DNA of 64,000 nucleotides from Kingdonia uniflora (GCA_014058105.1 JACGCM010000452.1:806001-870000); one strand, 5' to 3'. Shown: positions 1 to 12,889, numbered from the stretch's first letter. Numbers and translations: made by a program. The notes: generated by a model from the letters alone, not told the origin.

Positions 1-418
1 TTGTGTAATCAGGCTACGGGTCCAAGCCCATCGACTACCCCAACTGCACCATCTCCAGCCGATACCCCATTGAAAATGTGGTGTGTACCAAAAACAGAGG
101 CTAACGGCGATGCCTTACAAGCAAACATTGACTACGTTTGCCGATTGGGCATCGACTGTAGTCCGATTCAGGATGGCGGGGCGTGTTTTCAGCCGGACAC
201 GGTTAGATCCCATGCTTCATATGCCATGAATGCGTACTATCAGTACTACGGACACGACAATTCCAACTGCGATTTCACCGGTACAGGGTTGGTCACCAAC
301 TTTGATCCAAGTAAGTTTAAATTCAAATAATTTGACCGTTACTATCAATCTTACAAATTTAGGGTTTTGATTTTGGTCTGTTGTTGCAGGTTATGATGTT
401 TGCAAATATGTTTCTTGA
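1..418 (+). CDS. X8-domain (callose-binding type) protein, 3' part, two exons
   Basis: The 5' end lies outside the window. The frame opens at base 1 and encodes a Pro/Ser/Thr-rich linker and then an X8 (CBM43-type) module: a WCVPK start, conserved Cys residues, a GIDCSPIQDGG block, an ASYAMNAYYQ block and a CDFTGTG block. A GT-AG intron at 311-389 splits a Ser codon. The short last exon (390-418) adds YDVCKYVS and a TGA stop, matching the usual DPSYxxC ending of X8 domains. Members of the family bind beta-1,3-glucan at the cell wall or plasmodesmata, or form the C-terminal part of beta-1,3-glucanases. The protein ends right after X8, so no GPI-anchor tail is visible. Which subfamily it belongs to cannot be decided without the upstream exons. 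Confidence 0.85.
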
Positions 419-1081
419 GAGTGAATCAAACAAAAGGTGTCAGTGGTTGAATGTAGTAGTAGTACCAACGGCTAGTAGAAGAGGGAGGGAGAACTCTAAG
501 TTCAAATTTTGTTGTGTGTAACTTTGGCCATTTTGGTTTTCATGTAAGTGGGCTTAGAGGCACCCATTAATCCCATCAAAATCTTAATTTATTTCTTTCA
601 CATTGTTAATCACGGTCGAGCAATGGATTAAGACATGTGTATCAAAATTGAGTTAAGCCATACAGAGCCATTCTTGATTGCAGTTTTGTTTGTGGAAATT
701 GTAATATGGGCAACGGAAATTTTAACAAGGGGTTGCCTCAGTACTACAATAGAAATGCTTACACAAGAAATGCTATTTATTATAGTCAGCACAACACAGG
801 GAAGAATTAAAATAACACCCTGGTATCTCTACCTCTCACAATACTAATCAATGTCTTGATATCTTAGGTAAAGCTTTTGCAGCGGCCTAATTCGTATTCT
901 TCGATTCAATTTATACCCAAGGCACAGTTTGACAAATAAATGACAGGCTAAATTTTATTAACACTGTTACATCTCAATGCTGCTGTTGCGAAGAGAATTA
1001 CAGATAGGAAATCCTGGTGTTCGCGGTTTGAGTTGTATTTTACAGAGATACAAATGCTAACTATTGCTTGTATTTCTAAAA
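419..1081. other. 3' flank of the X8 gene, no gene seen
   Basis: Non-coding sequence downstream of the X8 stop. A 70-codon frame at 635-847 has no recognisable motif and probably arises by chance. The stretch ends at the target duplication of the Athila element (GTCAG at 1082-1086). Confidence 0.5.
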
Positions 1082-1086
1082 GTCAG

Positions 1087-2216
1087 TGATTCGAGAAAAA
1101 TTCGGTCTTTAAATATCCCGCTCAAAACTACGGGTATCGTAATATAATAAGGGTAAGCGGGGGTCGAATCCACGGGTAGTAAACGTATTAAAAATATAAT
1201 TTCCTAATTAACTAATAAACAAATCTAAACTAAGTTTGATAAAAAAGTTTAGGACTAAAACATAAATCTAAATTACTAACTTTCGGTAAGATTATAAGGA
1301 GAACCTAGGCTTTGGATCACCTCCGACTTAGTTTACTAAAACGATATGAAAACGATAGCTTCTATCCGCACGAAATAGTCATGGCTAGGTCTATCCGGGT
1401 CTAAGATCTAGGGTTTGTAGCTAAAACCTTAGGTAAGAACTTCATTGTTTATAGACAAACGGATCTAGGGTTTATAAACTCATTTTCATGGCTAAATGGA
1501 GAGTATTAACTCTAGTGATCTAGAATTCTCTTTAAGCATGAAAGCAACCAAATATAGCTAATTCGACATCTTCCTCATATCCGTAGTAACTTAAGAGTTG
1601 TCATGGTTAGATCTACTCTTCGTAACTACAAATCGGAGAATTGAAGATTAATTCTTGATCTAAACTACTATTAACATCAATTTAACTCACTTCACTAGAG
1701 GTTCAATCTTTAGTCTAAGCTAAGGAGACTAGCTCTCCATTAATGATGTTGATCACAGCTTAAGTTAAACGCATAAAATAAAAGAGAAATAGAGAAAGAG
1801 AAAGATACTTAAAAATGCAAGTTTTATTCCTTCCTGAGATTGAGATGTAAAAATACATTGAATTGTTCTCCTATTTATAGGAGATAGGAGAGACTTGTTT
1901 ACAATTCTGAAACTATATCCCTAAGTAAAGATAAATCATATCTCAGATAAATCCTTGTAGAGTCCTTCATCATCTTTATTCTATGGAGAAAATCTACAAG
2001 TACATTGATTGTAGGCAACTTCCTTGTACCTGAGAGACTGTTGGAGATGTTTCAGCTCTTTATACCTTCTATTAGATATTTTTTTCTACTTATTAGCTCC
2101 AACAATGATAAGTGCCTGAAAATAAAAAAATGCTACTAACATTAGAAAATAATAAATCGGGATTAACAAAACAATACTTTTTGGCGTATTAATCCTACAT
2201 ATTTCTACGTCTATCA
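1087..2216 (-). repeat. 3' LTR of the Athila element
   Basis: Aligns along its whole length with 20683-21799, with small indels and scattered substitutions (about a dozen differences in the first 110 bases). Both copies share the start TGATTCGAG and the end CTACGTYTATCA. A minus-strand TATA-type box (TATAAATAG) lies at 1871-1879. Confidence 0.93.
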
Positions 2217-2231
2217 AATACCCCCAAACTT
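2217..2231 (-). other. Polypurine tract of the Athila element
   Basis: On the minus strand the bases next to the 3' LTR read AAGTTTGGGGGTATT. This purine-rich tract ends directly at the LTR, which is the expected site for priming plus-strand DNA synthesis. Confidence 0.8.
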
Positions 2232-3614
2232 ACCATTTTGCTCATCCCGAATAAAATAAAGAAATAAAATTAAACTAAGAAAGGAAACCACTTTCGCAGG
2301 ACTCGCGATTGCATTTAGCATATGCAACAAGTCGTTAAACCACCAGGCATCCCTGGTAGACGAGTGTTGTCTCGTGAGGGTTTACAGTGACTATACCCAC
2401 AAAAGTCAATAATGACATTATGGCAATTCTAAATGACAAGAGACTCATTTCTTGTCAATTTATCCTTATTTAGCTATAATAAAAATATGCAAGCAGGAAA
2501 TTCCTATTATTCTTCGAGTATACCATAGAATATATTGTACTTATCCGAAACTAGAGATACTACCTCGTGATTATAAAGAAATTCAAGTATTTTACCAGAT
2601 ATATCTTAGTGTATTGTGAAGATAGTTTTATTGCATAATATGTTGTCCACAATCATTGAGTCAGTGTATGGTAGTCGAGTACTCACTGGAATAAATTCAA
2701 CGGTCAGTTTGACAAGTGCCCTAGTCAATTTTACTCCCCGGTATCTTATTTTTTATAGCCTTTTTGAGTACATTGTTTCTTAGTGAAGCCTACGTAACAA
2801 AGAGTTTTTGGTCGACAATCCCCGCCAATTGGCTAAGGTTGTCGGGGTTTGGTGCCCTTTCGTGACCAAGACTCAGGATTCTCAAAAGTAATATTTTTCG
2901 TGCTCCTTTCACATAGTTCAAGGTCATACTTGAGATTGGTGATAATTTTTTCTCTTTCAGTTCATAATCATGCGAGTAGCCTTGCAGCGTGAAAGTTTTT
3001 AGAGAAACTTCGGTTTTTTTTTTTTTTTTATACTTTCAGGAATGAACTTATTCTTAGGCAATTGTCTCCCTTGGAACAAATTATTCCTAACATAAATACT
3101 AGATTTCTCTCAAACTGGTCAATAACATATCGAATGTATCAATTACAAAACTATAGTGAAGTGCAGGTTTTCAAAGTATACCACGTTAACTTGAATTAGT
3201 CGTTAATTAAAAGATAGTACATCTAACTTAAGATGGTGTGCAAACTATTTTAGTGTATACTTGTAAACTTTTAAGTTTTTGGTTTCTTTTTAGACTTATT
3301 CAGGTTTCCCAACCAATATTTATGTCAAAATAAATTCAGTCTAAATGTTAAAAATTTATCAACAGTACATCATAAATTGCCAAGAGTGTCATTATTTTAT
3401 TTTATTTCAAAAAATATTTTAAAAAATAATTTTTCTACCCTTATACTTAAATGAAATATTGTCCCTAATATTAGAGAACAAAAAATAAAAATAGAAAAGA
3501 AAATTGGAATTTCTCACCTGAATGTATCGTAGGTTGCCTCCCAGAAAGCGCTAAGTTTATCGTCTTCAGCCAGACAAAACTCCCGTAACCCAAAACTTAT
3601 GTGAAGTCAAGGAA
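2232..3614 (-). other. Non-coding 3' tail of the Athila element
   Basis: About 1.4 kb between the pol stop and the polypurine tract with no supported frame on either strand; I see no env-like ORF. Just after pol, at 3531-3555, the minus strand reads AGCGCTTTCTGGGAGGCAAC, a short conserved-looking block that I recall following pol in other plant Athila elements. Confidence 0.6.
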
Positions 3615-4946
3615 TTATTCGGGGACGAACAATTTCCTATATTCGGGCTCGCAAAGATCTATATCAGGGAAATGTTTTAAATGGATTGTCTCGAGATAAG
3701 GCTTAAGTCGTTGGCCATTGACGTTGAAAGTTTTCCCAGTACCGTAATTTTTTACTTCAGCCCAACCATTTTGGTGTATGTTTACGACTTCAAACGGGCC
3801 ATGTCAATGGGTTTGTAATTTTCCAAGAAAAAGACGCAGCTTTGAGTTAAACAATAAGACTTTTTGTCCTGGTGTAAAGATTTTTTGGACTATATGTTTA
3901 TCATGATATGTCTTGGTCCGATCCTTATAGATTTTAGCATTTTCGTAAGCCTCTTGTCTTATTTCTTCTAACTCACTTAGTTGAAATTTTCAATGAAGTC
4001 CGACTGCCTCTATTTGAAAATTAAATCTTTTAATTGCCCAGTAAGCTTTATGTTTCAATTCCACAGGCAAGTGACAAGTTTTGCCAAAAACACATCTATA
4101 GGTAACATTCCAATTGGGGTTTTATAAGCAATCCAATAGGCCCAAAAAACATCATTAAGATGGGCGGACCAATTCTTACGATCTGGTTTGACAGTTTTCT
4201 CTAAAAAAAAAATTATTTCCCGATTTGAAACCTCTACTTGCCCACTTGTCTGTAGATAATATGGAGTGGCAACTTATGAGTAGTGTCATATTTGTGCATA
4301 TGACTTTTAAAATAACGGTTACAAAAATGAGTTCCACCGTCACTTATAATTGCACGAGGCATACAAAATAAAACTAAAATGTTATCGTTTAAAAAGTTAA
4401 TTACGACAGCGTGATCAATTGTACGACATAGTACAGCTTCCACCCATTTATAAATATAGTCAACTGCTACTAAGATCCATAAATAACCATTGAACACCGG
4501 AAAGGGACCCATAAAGTTAATGCCCCAGACAAAAATTTTTAACCTCTAAAATGTTGTTAAGAGGCATCTCTTCCCGACGACCCATATTGTCAACCCTTTG
4601 GCAACGGTCATAACGTGAACAAACGTGAACAATGGTCGTAAGTATCCTTAAATAAAGTAGGCCAATAGAAACCACATTGAAGTACTTTATTAACCGTTCT
4701 ACGGGGCCCAAAATGACCACCATCATCATGAAGACTTTTAAAAATTTGTGGAATGTCACTTTCAGGGACACAATGACGAATCAGTAGGTCAGAGCCAACT
4801 TTAAATAAATAGGGATCCTCCCAAATAAATCGTCTAGAGATTGTTTCAAATCTCTTTTTATCTTGTCTACTTAAATTTGGTGTTATGTACCCTGCGGCTA
4901 AGTAATTTGCAATGTCAGCGAACCAGGGTGCCCTATTAATATTCAT
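3615..4946 (-). pseudogene. Athila integrase (pol 3' end), degenerate
   Basis: The first part (about 4946-4608) carries the HHCC-type zinc-binding region (HDDGGHFG, then a Cys pair in the next frame) of a retroviral-type integrase. The core follows at 4512-4234 in another frame, with MGPFP, VDYIYKWVEA and ISDGGTHF, the last holding the second catalytic Asp. Beyond 4234 the C-terminal domain remains readable despite stops (blocks such as [12 protein letters not shown] and VNGQRLKPY) and ends at a TAA at 3615-3617. At least two frame changes and several stops make it non-functional. Confidence 0.85.
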
Positions 4947-5090
4947 TAACTATTCATCGAAAAAATACTCAGGAATAAGAAGCTCTTTGTTAATGTGGTC
5001 AACTATCAAACGCGACAAATGGCAGACAATAACGTTTTCTTTTTCTTTTTTATCACGTATTTTGAGGTCAAATTCTTGGAGTAAAAGGAT

Positions 5091-6754
5091 CTAACGGATA
5101 AGACATGGTTTAACATCCTTTTTATTAAGAAGATATCGAAGGGCTGAATGGTCAGAGTACACAATGACTTTTAACCCTAAAATGTATGACTGAATTTTTT
5201 CTATCGCGAAGACAGTGGCTGACAACTCATTTTCAATCGTCATATAATTAATTTGGGCATCATTCAGTGTTTTGCTCGCATAGGAAATAACATGGGGTAT
5301 TATTTTAAAACGTTGTCCTAACACGACACCCACGACATAATTTAATGCGTTACACATAATTTCGAAGGGTAAGGTCAAATCAGGTGGCTGGATAATCGGT
5401 AATGTGGTCAATGAGGACTTAAGTATTTCAAAAGACTTGTGACATTTATCGTTAAAATCAAAATGGATGTCTTTAGCAAGTAAATTGCATAAAGGTCGCG
5501 AGATTTGCTGAAGTCTATAATGAATTGTCGATAAAATCTTGTGTGCCCGAGGAATGCGTGAACGTCATTTACTGTTTTAAGAGGAGGTAGAGATGAAATC
5601 AAATTAATTTTTGATTTATCAACTTCTATCCCCTTAGATGATTTCAAATGGTCGAGTACTATTCCTCGATTTACCATAAAATAACATTTTTCCCAATTTA
5701 GGATTAGGTTTTTCTCTTTACACCGGATCAAGACCAATTCTAAGTGCAGAAGACATTCATCAAACGTGGAGCCATAAATGGAAAAGTTGTCCATGAAGAC
5801 CTCTAAAAAATTGTCAATCATATCTGAAAAAATACTTAACATACATTGTTAAAAGGTCGCGGGTGAATTATATAGGCCAAAAGGCAGGCAACGAAAGGCA
5901 AAAGTTCCAAATCGGCAAGTAAAAGTAGTTTTATCCTGATCTTTGGGGGCTACTGAAATTTGGTTGTATCCTGAATAACCATCCATGAAACAGTAAAATG
6001 AATGACCAGCTAAACGTCCTAATATTTGACCCATGAATGGTAAATGGAAATGGTCTTTTCGAGTGGACGCGTTCAGCTTTCGGTAATCAATGCAAACTCG
6101 CCAACCTATTTAAGTGCGGGTGGGTACTTGTTCATTGTCTACATTCTTGACGACAGTAATACCTGATTTCTTAGGTACCACTTGGACTGGGCTTACCCAA
6201 GAGCTGTCTGAGATGGAATAAATAATACCCGCATCAAAAAGCTTTATAACTTTTGCCTTTACTACTTCCTTCATTACAGGGATCAGACATCGTTGTGGTT
6301 CTCGAGATGTTTTGGATCCTTCCTCTAAGTGTATCCTATGCATAACCACTGATGGACTTATTCTTTTAATATCTGCTATTGACCATCTAATTGCTTCTTT
6401 ATGGGTGTCTAGTACGACAAGGAGTTTATTTTCCTGATCTAAGTCCAATGAAGATGAAATGATAACGGGAAGAGTTTTGTTAGGCTCGAGGAATCGATAT
6501 CCTAGATTATCTGTAAGTATTATAAGATCAAGCTTTGGCGGTGACACAATAGAAGGAACTGGGGGGTTAGAAGACATAGGGAGTGACTCAAATTTGGGAG
6601 TATACCGATGAGGAAAAGTGTATGCAGGAGGATTATATTCAAGAGCAGCTAAAATGTCTTTTAGGATTGACTCGTGAATACCAACGATGTCGTCCTCCAG
6701 ACAATCTTCAAAGAGGTCATCCTTAGAATGTTCAAAGATAATTGTGCCTATCAT
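5091..6754 (-). pseudogene. Athila reverse transcriptase and RNase H, degenerate
   Basis: Three consecutive minus-strand segments in the same frame (6754-6110, 6034-5849, 5842-5408), separated by stops, spell out a gypsy RT: SREPQRCLIPVMKEVV, SWVSPVQVVPKKSG, WRVCIDYRKLN, GYSGYNQI, TFTCRFGTFAFRCLPFGL and then FMDNFSIYG at the catalytic site. The usual Y/FMDD has become FMDN, which removes a metal-binding Asp. After a frameshift the RNase H follows at 5411-5091 (YASKTLNDAQINY, VYSDHSALRYLL). The interval 4947-5090 links it to the integrase and has no open frame of its own. Confidence 0.9.
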
Positions 6755-6781
6755 ATTATACTCTTCAGCATAATCATGATA

Positions 6782-7400
6782 TTACCTCATGGCATTAAAA
6801 ATGCTCAGTTCCAAGGTCATGTTACCGAATGTTAGGTTAATTATTCCATTTCTACAATTGATTATAGCATTAGAAGTAGCTAGGAAAGGTCGACCTAAAA
6901 TAATGGGGATTCGGCCATGGACATTCAAAATCGGTGGTGTATCAAGTACTACAAAATCTACTGGAAAGTAAAATTCGTTTACCTTAATTATCACATTTTG
7001 AATAATACCCCTAACAATTTTGGTGGATCTATCAGCGAGTTGAAGTTGTATCCTGGTGGGCTTAAGTTCTCCTAAATCGAGGTCCTCATAAACACAAAAT
7101 GGAATAAAGTTTATACTAGCCCCAAGATCAAGGAGGGCCTGCTGGATGTAGTATTTTTCTATTACTAAGGGAATGGTGGGACATCCTGGGCCCTTTTGTT
7201 TGATCGAAATTTCAAATGGTAGGACAGAGCTAACTTGTTCAACACTAAAGGAATTCTTCCTAACTCCAGTTCTACATTTCTTTGTACATAGTTCCTTAAG
7301 GAATTTAGCATATGACGGAACCTGATCGATAGCGTCCAAGAGCAGAATGTTAATCCGTACTTGTTTAAATAACTCGAGAATATCTTTCAGGCCTTCGTTC
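6782..7400 (-). pseudogene. Athila aspartic protease region
   Basis: A 185-codon minus-strand frame (7339-6782) contains the Athila-type protease: ALLDLGASINFIP with the catalytic Asp, a long LQLADRS block, PVDFVVLD and IILGRPFLAT. It lies immediately upstream of RT in the same frame. The region before it (SYAKFLKELCTKK) is the usual link between gag and protease. The domain itself looks intact, although its neighbours are broken. Confidence 0.88.
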
Positions 7401-8585
7401 TTTTTGGCAGGAGCAAGTCGGTTAGGGAATAGGGTCCTAGGCGCATAAGGCTTGTCTACTAGGTTCGATAGAGTTGGAACATGATGTGGCCTAGATGTTA
7501 CTATTTTAGGTTGGCTAGATACTAGATTTTCATGGCTTTTTCCTGAGATTTGGGAACCAAATTGTTCTTAGTTGACGGTATAGGGTCTAGTCTGTTTTCT
7601 ATAGTTCTCTTATTTTTAAGGGTCATAACTACTTAAGTAGCTTTAATATTCTCAGGTGAGCTTTGTTGGGTATGAACCTCAAAGGCGGCCCTCGGGCTAG
7701 CAATTGGTTGACTAGGGAATTTTTCATTTTCTCGTTCACTTAATTGACTTGCTATTTGTCCTATTTGGGTGTCTAGCTTCTGTGTAAAGGCTCATATTTC
7801 TAAAAGTTCCCTAGAATTTTGCTGGGTTACCTCCCTAATCTCTGCTATAAACTATTGGAGTGTAGATTTTAAACTAATTGGGTGGGCTTGTTTGGTCGGG
7901 TATGTTCGATTGATTCACGGGTTAAAAGAGTTAACCCATGCAGAAATAATTTGATTACTCTCCATTTCTCGAAACCATGATAGGGGCACCTTAACAATTT
8001 TTCCTTAAAACGTTCTCATGCTTTATAAAAAATTTCTCCGTCTTCTAGAAGAAAATCGGAGATATCACGTTTTAAAAGGGCGGTTTTTTGCTTGGTGAAA
8101 AACTTAATTTTAAACTTCTATTTAAGGGTGTCTATCTTGTCAATTGACTCGGATGGTAGAGAGTTTAGCAAACGTTTTTCCTTATCTTTTAGAGAGAATG
8201 GGAAAAAGAGTTAATAAATGAACTCCATTGCTATGTCCTTCCATCGAAACGTTTGGCAGATAGACTTAAATTTATCGATTTATAAGTATGGGTCTTGATT
8301 ATTGAGTTCATAAAAAGGTGGGATTAGATTCAAAATTGTAGGCTTGATATCGAACTGGGTTGCCATAATTACTGGCAACTTAATGTATTTTGGCGAGTTT
8401 TCCGAAATGGGAGCAAAAAACTCCCTCAGTGACTTGTCACCCATTGGTTCAGGAAGAAATTCGTTTTCAGTTTTAAGGTCGTATATGGCCTGAAGGTCTT
8501 CCTGTTGGACTTGGTTTGCCGTATTAGTTGTTGTAGGAATCGGTGGTATATCAATGTATTTCCTAATCCGATCGTACTTGGGCAT
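7401..8585 (-). pseudogene. Athila gag, degenerate
   Basis: The N-terminal part is open from an ATG at 8585 down to 8280 and carries SLREFFAPI, IKLPVIMATQFDIKPTILNLI and a NNQDPY block, the pattern of Athila gag (capsid) proteins. From 8279 to about 7400 the frame is interrupted repeatedly and no zinc knuckle can be read with confidence. It sits between the leader and the protease in the expected order. Confidence 0.75.
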
Positions 8586-8895
8586 ATACTAATGAAATGA
8601 AATAAAATTACAAAATTCAACGGGAATTTAAATACACAATTGAAGATAAACACATCAACGGTTTTTAAAGTTAAATTAACTAAATCAATCATAATCTAGA
8701 TGTTAGTCAAACTGGGTTGGTCGGGCTGGTGTGTGATTCCTAACACGAAAGCTTCACTATGCTAACAATGGTCTTAGTGTTTGAGCACCAGTCATCACGC
8801 CCGTGTGTCTCGCCTTATTGTACATGGCTCACACGGAACGGTGACGTCGCTTATCAACCGATGGTTCTCGACGCTTGGCTGAAATGGTTCATATA
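8586..8895 (-). other. Athila leader, part 3 (next to gag)
   Basis: Untranslated sequence between gag and the Sirevirus-like insertion. No supported gene on either strand. Confidence 0.6.
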
Positions 8896-9901
8896 TGAAA
8901 CATCCATAGTTGGAGTTTGTTTTATTCCATGTCCAGTTTAGATGACAGCATTATCTCGTGGTTACTCGTCGTCAGAGATCCCACCTTGAGCGACTACAGC
9001 TGGACTGACACTGAACAGGTAAGTGGGTTTCTAACTCCTTGTTCTAAATAACAAGCCCTTTATATTTTCACAGAGTATGGAAAATAGAATAAGTATGTTT
9101 TTTTTATAACAGAACTTCTATTCTAATAGATTTCATTTTCGATTCGAATAGAACTGGGAACATTTTTATTCGAATAGATTCTTTTTTATTCGAATAGATT
9201 GGCTCAGCCTGCTTTCTTTATTTTCTTTTTATTCGAACAGATTTCTTTTAATTCGAATAGATTGGCTCAGTCTAATTTTTATTCGAATACATTTAATTCT
9301 ATTCGAACAGAGAATGTGATTTATGTTTTCCTATAAAAAACAACTTTCCTTTTTTATGATCTTACCTCTTCTAAAACTTATTTTTTCAGAGCTTGATATT
9401 TAGATAGAGGAGAGATTTTAACGATCGATTCAACGAGAAGTAAAACTCAAATTGAATCAATCGAAGAGATTTAGAAAACCTAATTATTAATTTGTAAAGT
9501 TTGAGCGATTCAAGCTTTGAAGCTTTGGTGCGTTATCCGAGGTGAGACGTTGCAAGAATGAGGAATTGACTGTGAAGAGGTCAATTAGATAAGAGGTAAT
9601 TAGGGATGTGCTTATCGAGTCTGTAAGTAATTGAATACTTGTAATTTGATTTCAATAGTGGATTGTTTAGCTGTCGGGTGATTCGACAGCGACCTGTGGG
9701 TTTTTCTCCTGAGAAAGGTTTCCCACAAGGTTAAAAAAAATTGCCCTAGTCGTTTAATTTCAAACTTTTTGCTTGACATTTGATAATTTTATCAATTTGA
9801 ACTAGGTTAAGCGTAGAACATTAATTTAAAGGAATTAGGAACTATCGATTTTAGACTTAATTTATTCAAAATCGGTTAGTCTCAAGCGACTAGAACTTTT
9901 A
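8896..9901 (+). repeat. 5' LTR of the Sirevirus-like element
   Basis: Starts TGAAACATCC. It contains seven TTCGAA sites at about 9150-9310, upstream of a TATA-like box at 9332-9338. A short hairpin GCTGTCG/CGACAGC lies at 9670-9690 in the downstream part. About 90 percent identical to 12902-13927 over the first 130 bases. Confidence 0.88.
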
Positions 9902-9903
9902 AT

Positions 9904-9915
9904 TGGTATCAGAGC
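9904..9915 (+). other. Primer binding site (initiator tRNA-Met)
   Basis: TGGTATCAGAGC, two bases after the LTR, is the standard copia minus-strand primer site complementary to tRNA-iMet. Confidence 0.9.
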
Positions 9916-9973
9916 GGTCACGCTTCGAGGATTAACAACCTGAACGTGGATCCCGGCTTAATTGCTTGAGAAT

Positions 9974-11036
9974 AATGGATTCTGAAAGATTTGGTCACAA
10001 CCTTGACACTGACCTGAGTCAAGTTAAATGTTATAAGTGTCACAAATTTGGTCATTATGCTCATAGTTGCCCTAATAAGAAATTTGGAACAAATCATAAA
10101 GCTATGAATATCAGTGTTACTTAGGATGATAGTGATGATAAACATGATAACAATGAGAGTAATCCCTAAGTAGTTGATAATGGGCAATATTGTGCATATC
10201 CGGCGTTTCTTAATTATGGAAATAATAACTTTGACATTTTTGAACTTGAAAATTCTAATGAAAATCAGAGTAATCAAGAACATAATGAGTTTGAGGACCT
10301 GAATCTTGAGGACTTGCATGCTCAGACTCTCGCCAAGTGTATGAAACTCGATAAACTTAACAAAGTCTTGAAAGACCAAGTTAATACACTTGCGTGTGAA
10401 CTTTAAGACAAAACTGAGAGTACAAGTCACGAGATAGAGGTACTTGAGAATGAGAAACAAGGCCTTCATGAAAAAGTGGTATTTTTAGAAATTGAAGTTA
10501 ATGATGAAAAGGAGAACATGAAATCAACTTTGGACGAACTTCATTCGGCCAAACTTAATGTAGTTCTCTCTCAGCAGAAACTTGAGAAGTTTTGTCATGG
10601 GGCCAAGAACATTGATAAAATGTTATGTATGGGAAAGACGGATAGTAACAAAAGGGGTCTAGGATATGAGGAACCTGCTCCTAATGCCAAGATTGCTAAA
10701 ATCACTAAGTTTGTGAAAGCAACTGTTTCTACTTCGGTGCCCAAACATAACAGGATATCCACTACTCATAATCACGCTAAACGGGTCTCCCACTCTCATA
10801 TTTATTATTATAGTATATGTGGTCGAAAGGGACATCTTGCATCTTATTATAGATTTATTGGACCCTATCAACCATATGCTCAAACTTTCAATGGACAAAA
10901 ATATAAATCATATGTGAATGTTTCTAATGTGATTAGTGAGAATTTGAGTAGGTGGTCTGCTCCAGAAACATCACCTCAAAAGGTGATTCGTGCAGTTTGG
11001 ATGCGAAAGGATGACTTATCGCCACAAATAAGGTAA
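9974..11036 (+). pseudogene. Sirevirus-like gag remnant with zinc knuckles
   Basis: An ATG at 9974 opens a short frame holding a CCHC knuckle (CYKCHKFGHYAHSC) that ends at a TAG. The capsid part that should precede the knuckle is missing, because only 58 bases separate the primer site from this ATG. A second frame (from about 10293, with a stop near 10404, then open from 10476) encodes an acidic coiled-coil segment, a MGKTDSNKRGLGY block and a second knuckle-like motif (CGRKGHLASYY, with a later Cys lost). It ends at VWMRKDDL, shortly before protease would begin. Frameshift, stop and N-terminal loss make it non-functional as Gag. Confidence 0.8.
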
Positions 11037-12889
11037 TGAATATTCACTGAGAAGGGTTATAAGTATGCTCCATCGATTAGGTACGTTTTTTACCCCGTCT
11101 CAGTTTGTTTTTGTTTTTGTTTTTATTTTTTAGACATGAGGGTACTGTTTTGATTTTATTTTGCACTTTGCACTTTGCACTTTAGGAGCTTGTGTATATA
11201 GAATATTCTTGCTAGACTTGAATTTTGCTTGTGTGTTATATTCATTTATGGGATAATTATTTGGTAAAACCACATTCCACAATAGTTATTGATTTCTTTG
11301 TTTAAACTAAAAGTTCATCGTGACTAGAACCACGTGAGGATAACTGTAGAGACTTTGTACCTAATATTATGTGAAGATCTAACATTATTTATAAGCTTCG
11401 AGTGTTATGAAATTTACTCTTCGTTTTTGATCTCATTCGTTTTCTTACCCAATTGTCAAATGGTAACATCAAAGTCAAGTTATACTAGTGATACTTTCCT
11501 ATTTTTACTCGAGGCGAAAAAGGTGATGGTGTCCTACCGAAGATGTGATAATAGGCATTTTTATTTTTTTTATTTTTGGCTATCGTTATTTCTAACCATA
11601 TTTTTATCCACTTGCAGCGATTTGTGCCTTAAAATATGCCTTTCTTTTTCTGCCCAAATTCTTTATTCTTATACCCATATGTTATAAGATTATTCTGTGA
11701 AAAGAAAAATAAAAAGGGAAAAGGAAAACTATGTATGATTTTTGGGGGAAGATGTAGAGAAGAATACAATGAATCCCCAAATGACTTTTTATTATCTCAA
11801 TCAAAATTCAATAAAAGGGATGTGAAGAGGTATGTTTATTTGTGTACTTCATAAGAAATAGGACAATAGAAGGTAAATTTGGTTTCAAGAAAAATAGAAC
11901 AGTAGTGTAACTGGAGTTTCAGAATGCCAGTAAAAACACCTACTCCATCATATGCCTACCCGTGCATACATTATAACCTATTTTAAAGACATATTTGATC
12001 TTGAGTTTGGCGCAATCACTATTAGTAAAGAGTAGATATAGGGAGTCTTTATTAGTTTTAACTTGACATCATATATGACAAATGGGGTTATTTCCCATGA
12101 GATTTTCCAGCTCACAGAGCATAATATTTTATAAAATATGATTTTTCCGTTGTTTTATATTCATATTCATATTTCACATAGAGTATTTGCTAGTCAATTC
12201 TCAGTGATTTTGAGTGACCACCATGAGAGGCCTATGTTGAAACAACTTTCCAATATAGTATTCTAACTGCGGTTGAGTAATACGTTGAAAACTGGCTAAC
12301 TCTTTGACTATGCACACACACACATACCAAGTAATTCATTTAGTTATTGCTTTATAACACATAGGCAATGTCTTGGTCTTTATAGGATATTTTAGATTCA
12401 TTGTCTTTCTATCATGCCTTGTGTTTAGGGGGAGTGTTGTCTTCATTTGCTTACTTATTTCAAAGACACTCTGCATATATATTTTTCTTTTATCTCATTT
12501 TGTGGGAATTACAATTATTTTGAGGGGAAGATGCATATTATTTTGGGGTATTGGTGTTTTAGTGTTTTTCCTAACTACACTTTGTTCTACTGGTTTGTTT
12601 ATCCTTTTATTGGCTATTTATCTTTTGTTCATCTGTGCCAAAAAGGGGAAAAGATGATCATGACAGGTAAGTCAGGTAAGTTATGTTTTTTTTTTTTTTT
12701 TTTTTCTGGATCCCTTATTTTAAATGAACGGTTACGTGATGTATCTTGTTTAGTGTACAAGGATTCCAGAGTATATATTATATAAGATAAAAGTGGAGCT
12801 TTGAGTATGGATGTTCAGTGATTGAGTCAGTCCATCGAGTTGTATTTTTATTTCTTATAGTTAGTTCTGGTTTTGACACGAAATGAACC
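11037..12889 (+). other. Non-coding interior with multiple polypurine-like tracts
   Basis: No conserved protein on either strand. G-rich purine tracts recur near 11740, 12427, 12520 and 12640, before the functional-looking tract at 12890. A small ACTTTGC triplication lies near 11160-11185. T-rich frames such as 12373-12657 look hydrophobic but match nothing I know. Confidence 0.55.

Noticed and set aside
9918..10469. Long minus-strand frame of 183 codons
   Set aside because: It lies opposite the gag remnant with its CCHC knuckle on the plus strand, and its composition is that of an antisense shadow of AT-rich sequence.
12373..12785. Hydrophobic frames that could suggest an env-like protein in the Sirevirus-like element
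   Set aside because: The stretch is T-rich, which by itself yields Phe/Leu/Ile-rich frames. Two overlapping frames look equally hydrophobic, and no signal peptide, coiled coil or conserved motif supports either.
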